Under the pieces are notes generated by a model. That model did no database searches, was not told the DNA's origin, and was given only the letters and a program-made list of their open reading frames with translations. Position numbers and translations under genes: made by a program. A stretch of DNA of 8,502 nucleotides from Deltaproteobacteria bacterium (GTDB lineage Bacteria; Myxococcota; Polyangia; Polyangiales; B10-G4), in the NCBI GenBank assembly GCA_019312705.1, contig JAFDCW010000130.1, positions 1 to 8,502 of the forward strand, written 5' to 3'. Positions 7,614 to 8,502 of the stretch are shown here, one piece after another (position 1 is the first letter of the stretch; each line of letters starts with the position of its first letter).

Positions 7614-7737
7614 GGTGGGACGCGGTGCCCCGGCCAGAACTGACGCCCAGACTGACAAAACGCACAGGTCAGCGTCGCCATTGAGGCCAAGTCCATTTCC
7701 GAGGGAAGCTCTCCAGCTCGTGTCCGTAAACGTCCTC

Positions 7738-7742
7738 GGAGA
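7738..7742 (+). promoter_or_regulatory. Ribosome binding site of the MopE-type lipoprotein gene
   Basis: GGAGA lies nine bases before the ATG at 7752, a normal Shine-Dalgarno distance. Together with the TAG immediately before the ATG (7749-7751) it fixes the start of the lipoprotein. Confidence 0.65.
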
Positions 7743-7751
7743 CTTCTTTAG

Positions 7752-8502
7752 ATGCATACCCAAATTGTCCTGATCGCCGCCCTCACCGCGACCGCCGCCC
7801 TCGGCTGCAGCTCGAACCCCCCTCGAACATCGGACAGTGGGGTTCCCGCAGACTCCGGCCCGGGGACCGACTCCGGCCCCGGCGACAGCGCAACGGCCGA
7901 CTCCGGCCCCGGGGACAGCGGAACCGGCGACACCGGCCCCGCGTGCGTCGACGGGGACTCGGACGGCTACGGCGACAACTGCGACCTCGGCCCCGACTGC
8001 GACGACGGGGACATGTCCATCAGCCCCGCGGCGATGGAGGTCTGCGACGGCGTCGACAACGACTGCGATACGATGACCGACGAGGACATCACCGCGCCGA
8101 CCTGCCGACTGACCGTGGGCGTCTGCGCCGGGGCCGTGGCGCGCTGCGGCGCCAGCGGTTTCACGGAGTGTGACGGCACCGACTACGGCGGCGACTACGA
8201 GGCGGACGAGACCGCCTGCGACGGCATGGACAACGACTGCGACGGAACGACGGACGAGGGCTGCACCTGCACTCCCGGCATGACCCAGCCCTGCGGCTCC
8301 GACATCGGCCTCTGCATGGCCGGCACCCAGACCTGCGACTCGGCCGCGTCCTGGGGCCTCTGCGCGAGCGAGACGGGACCGATGGGCGAAGTCTGTGACG
8401 GAGACGACAACGACTGTGACGGCACGGCCGACGAGGCCGGCGACCTCGTGGCCCCCGACTGCCCCCTCCAGCAGGGCGTCTGCTCGGGCACCAAGCGTGC
8501 CT
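7752..8502 (+). CDS. MopE-type putative metal-binding repeat lipoprotein, C-terminus cut off by window edge
   Basis: The visible 250 residues begin with a short hydrophobic signal (residues 4-18) ending in the lipobox ALGC, so Cys19 is the likely lipidated residue and the protein is probably anchored in an envelope membrane or displayed on the surface. Residues 26-63 form a low-complexity linker of Asp-Ser-Gly-Pro units. From about 65 the protein is rich in Cys and Asp: DGDSDGYG (67-74) and DCDDGD (82-87) lead into CDGVDNDCD (98-106), repeated as CDGMDNDCDG (156-165) and CDGDDNDCDG (215-224), each followed by a DE. This is the signature of the putative metal-binding motif named after Methylococcus MopE, common in large secreted proteins of Myxococcota-like bacteria. 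The ligand is unknown here; calcium or copper are guesses. The start is fixed by a TAG directly before the ATG and a GGAGA ribosome site. The reading frame is open at base 8502. Oddity: the signal peptide n-region has His but no Lys or Arg. Confidence 0.88.
   Translation, partial: MHTQIVLIAALTATAALGCSSNPPRTSDSGVPADSGPGTDSGPGDSATADSGPGDSGTGDTGPACVDGDSDGYGDNCDLGPDCDDGDMSISPAAMEVCDGVDNDCDTMTDEDITAPTCRLTVGVCAGAVARCGASGFTECDGTDYGGDYEADETACDGMDNDCDGTTDEGCTCTPGMTQPCGSDIGLCMAGTQTCDSAASWGLCASETGPMGEVCDGDDNDCDGTADEAGDLVAPDCPLQQGVCSGTKRA
7851..7940 (+). repeat. Degenerate GACTCCGGCCC repeats encoding the lipoprotein linker
   Basis: GACTCCGGCCC-like units start at 7851, 7869, 7899 and 7929 (the last as GACACCGGCCC). 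They encode the Asp-Ser-Gly-Pro units of residues 34-63, between the lipobox and the first Cys/Asp-rich module. Such linkers usually hold the folded part of a lipoprotein away from the membrane. The spacings are 18, 30 and 30 bases. Confidence 0.75.
8043..8435 (+). repeat. Three MopE-type CDGxDNDCDG modules in the lipoprotein
   Basis: The modules begin at 8043, 8217 and 8394 (Cys98, Cys156, Cys215) and are separated by about 58 residues. Copies two and three are full CDGxDNDCDG followed by TTDE or TADE. Copy one reads CDGVDNDCDTMTDE, lacking the final Gly, but it alone is preceded by the DGDSDGYG and DCDDGD parts of the motif. The Asp/Asn clusters are plausible metal ligands; the cysteines could form disulfides in an exported protein. 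Confidence 0.8.

Larger units (their letters stand above)
7497..7751. other. Divergent intergenic region between recC and the lipoprotein gene
   Basis: These 255 bases separate two genes transcribed away from each other, so both promoters should lie here. It contains the ribosome sites of both genes, one weak sigma-70-like candidate for recC, a four-unit 9-bp repeat (7578-7613), and a partial direct repeat CCAGAACTGAC (7634-7644) / CCAGACTGAC (7647-7656). The second copy can pair over five bases with GTCAG (7668-7672). No convincing -35/-10 pair is visible for the lipoprotein gene. I see no LexA-like box, small RNA or terminator that I could defend. Confidence 0.6.

Noticed and set aside
7653..7658. 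TTGTCA -35-like box on the minus strand
   Set aside because: A good -35 match but no -10-like hexamer at 16-18 bases spacing.
7642..7676. Possible operator: GACGC/GCGTC and CTGAC/GTCAG inverted repeats in the intergenic gap
   Set aside because: Arms are only five bases, the two pairs share a base and cannot both form, and no known repressor box matches.
7540..7773. Small plus-strand open frame of 77 codons across the intergenic region
   Set aside because: It is composed largely of the 9-bp repeat and runs into the lipoprotein start in another frame. No ribosome site or recognisable motif supports it.
7966..8494. Minus-strand open frames opposite the lipoprotein (Ser/Gln/Pro-rich)
   Set aside because: They are mirror translations of the Cys/Asp repeats of the plus-strand gene, whose lipobox and CDGxDNDCDG modules are convincing.

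Overview
The window is very GC-rich (about 70 % by eye). It carries two convincing gene blocks facing away from each other across a 255-base intergenic gap. The left 7.5 kb is a minus-strand recC-recB pair, two subunits of a RecBCD-type (exonuclease V) double-strand-break repair machine. The right 0.75 kb is the 5' part of a plus-strand gene for a secreted, Cys/Asp-rich lipoprotein with MopE-type putative metal-binding repeats. Extreme GC content, strong preference for CTC/GAG/GCC-type codons and a MopE-repeat lipoprotein together suggest a Myxococcota/Bradymonadota-like (former Deltaproteobacteria) genome. That assignment is an inference; no rRNA or other phylogenetic marker is present.

Layout, right to left on the minus strand: recC is complete (7496 to 3912, TTG start, 1194 residues). 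It overlaps recB by an ATGA stop/start, so the two are probably translationally coupled. recB (3915 down to base 1) is open through the left edge. Its 1305 visible residues hold all the superfamily 1 helicase motifs and the catalytic His, Asp, Asp and Lys of the C-terminal nuclease, and stop just before the expected QxxxY motif. By analogy with other recCBD clusters recD may lie beyond the left edge, but it is not in the window. RecC would scaffold the complex and read Chi, while RecB would supply the 3'-5' motor and the single nuclease site.

The intergenic region (7497-7751) holds a purine-rich ribosome site and a weak promoter candidate for recC, a four-unit 9-bp GC-rich tandem repeat, and a GGAGA ribosome site for the lipoprotein gene. 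The lipoprotein has a short signal peptide with a lipobox Cys19, a low-complexity Asp-Ser-Gly-Pro linker, then CDGxDNDCDG repeats continuing past the right edge.

I did not find a new defence, CRISPR, RNA or mobile system. The points worth a second look are in otherwise familiar genes: the RecC positions matching E. coli Chi-recognition residues are almost all changed; RecB carries a collagen-like Gly-Pro insertion encoded by 9-bp repeats just before its Walker B motif, resembling an array upstream of recC; the RecB nuclease has a lengthened hairpin between catalytic aspartates; and the palindrome CTCGAG is strongly over-represented in the recCB region.
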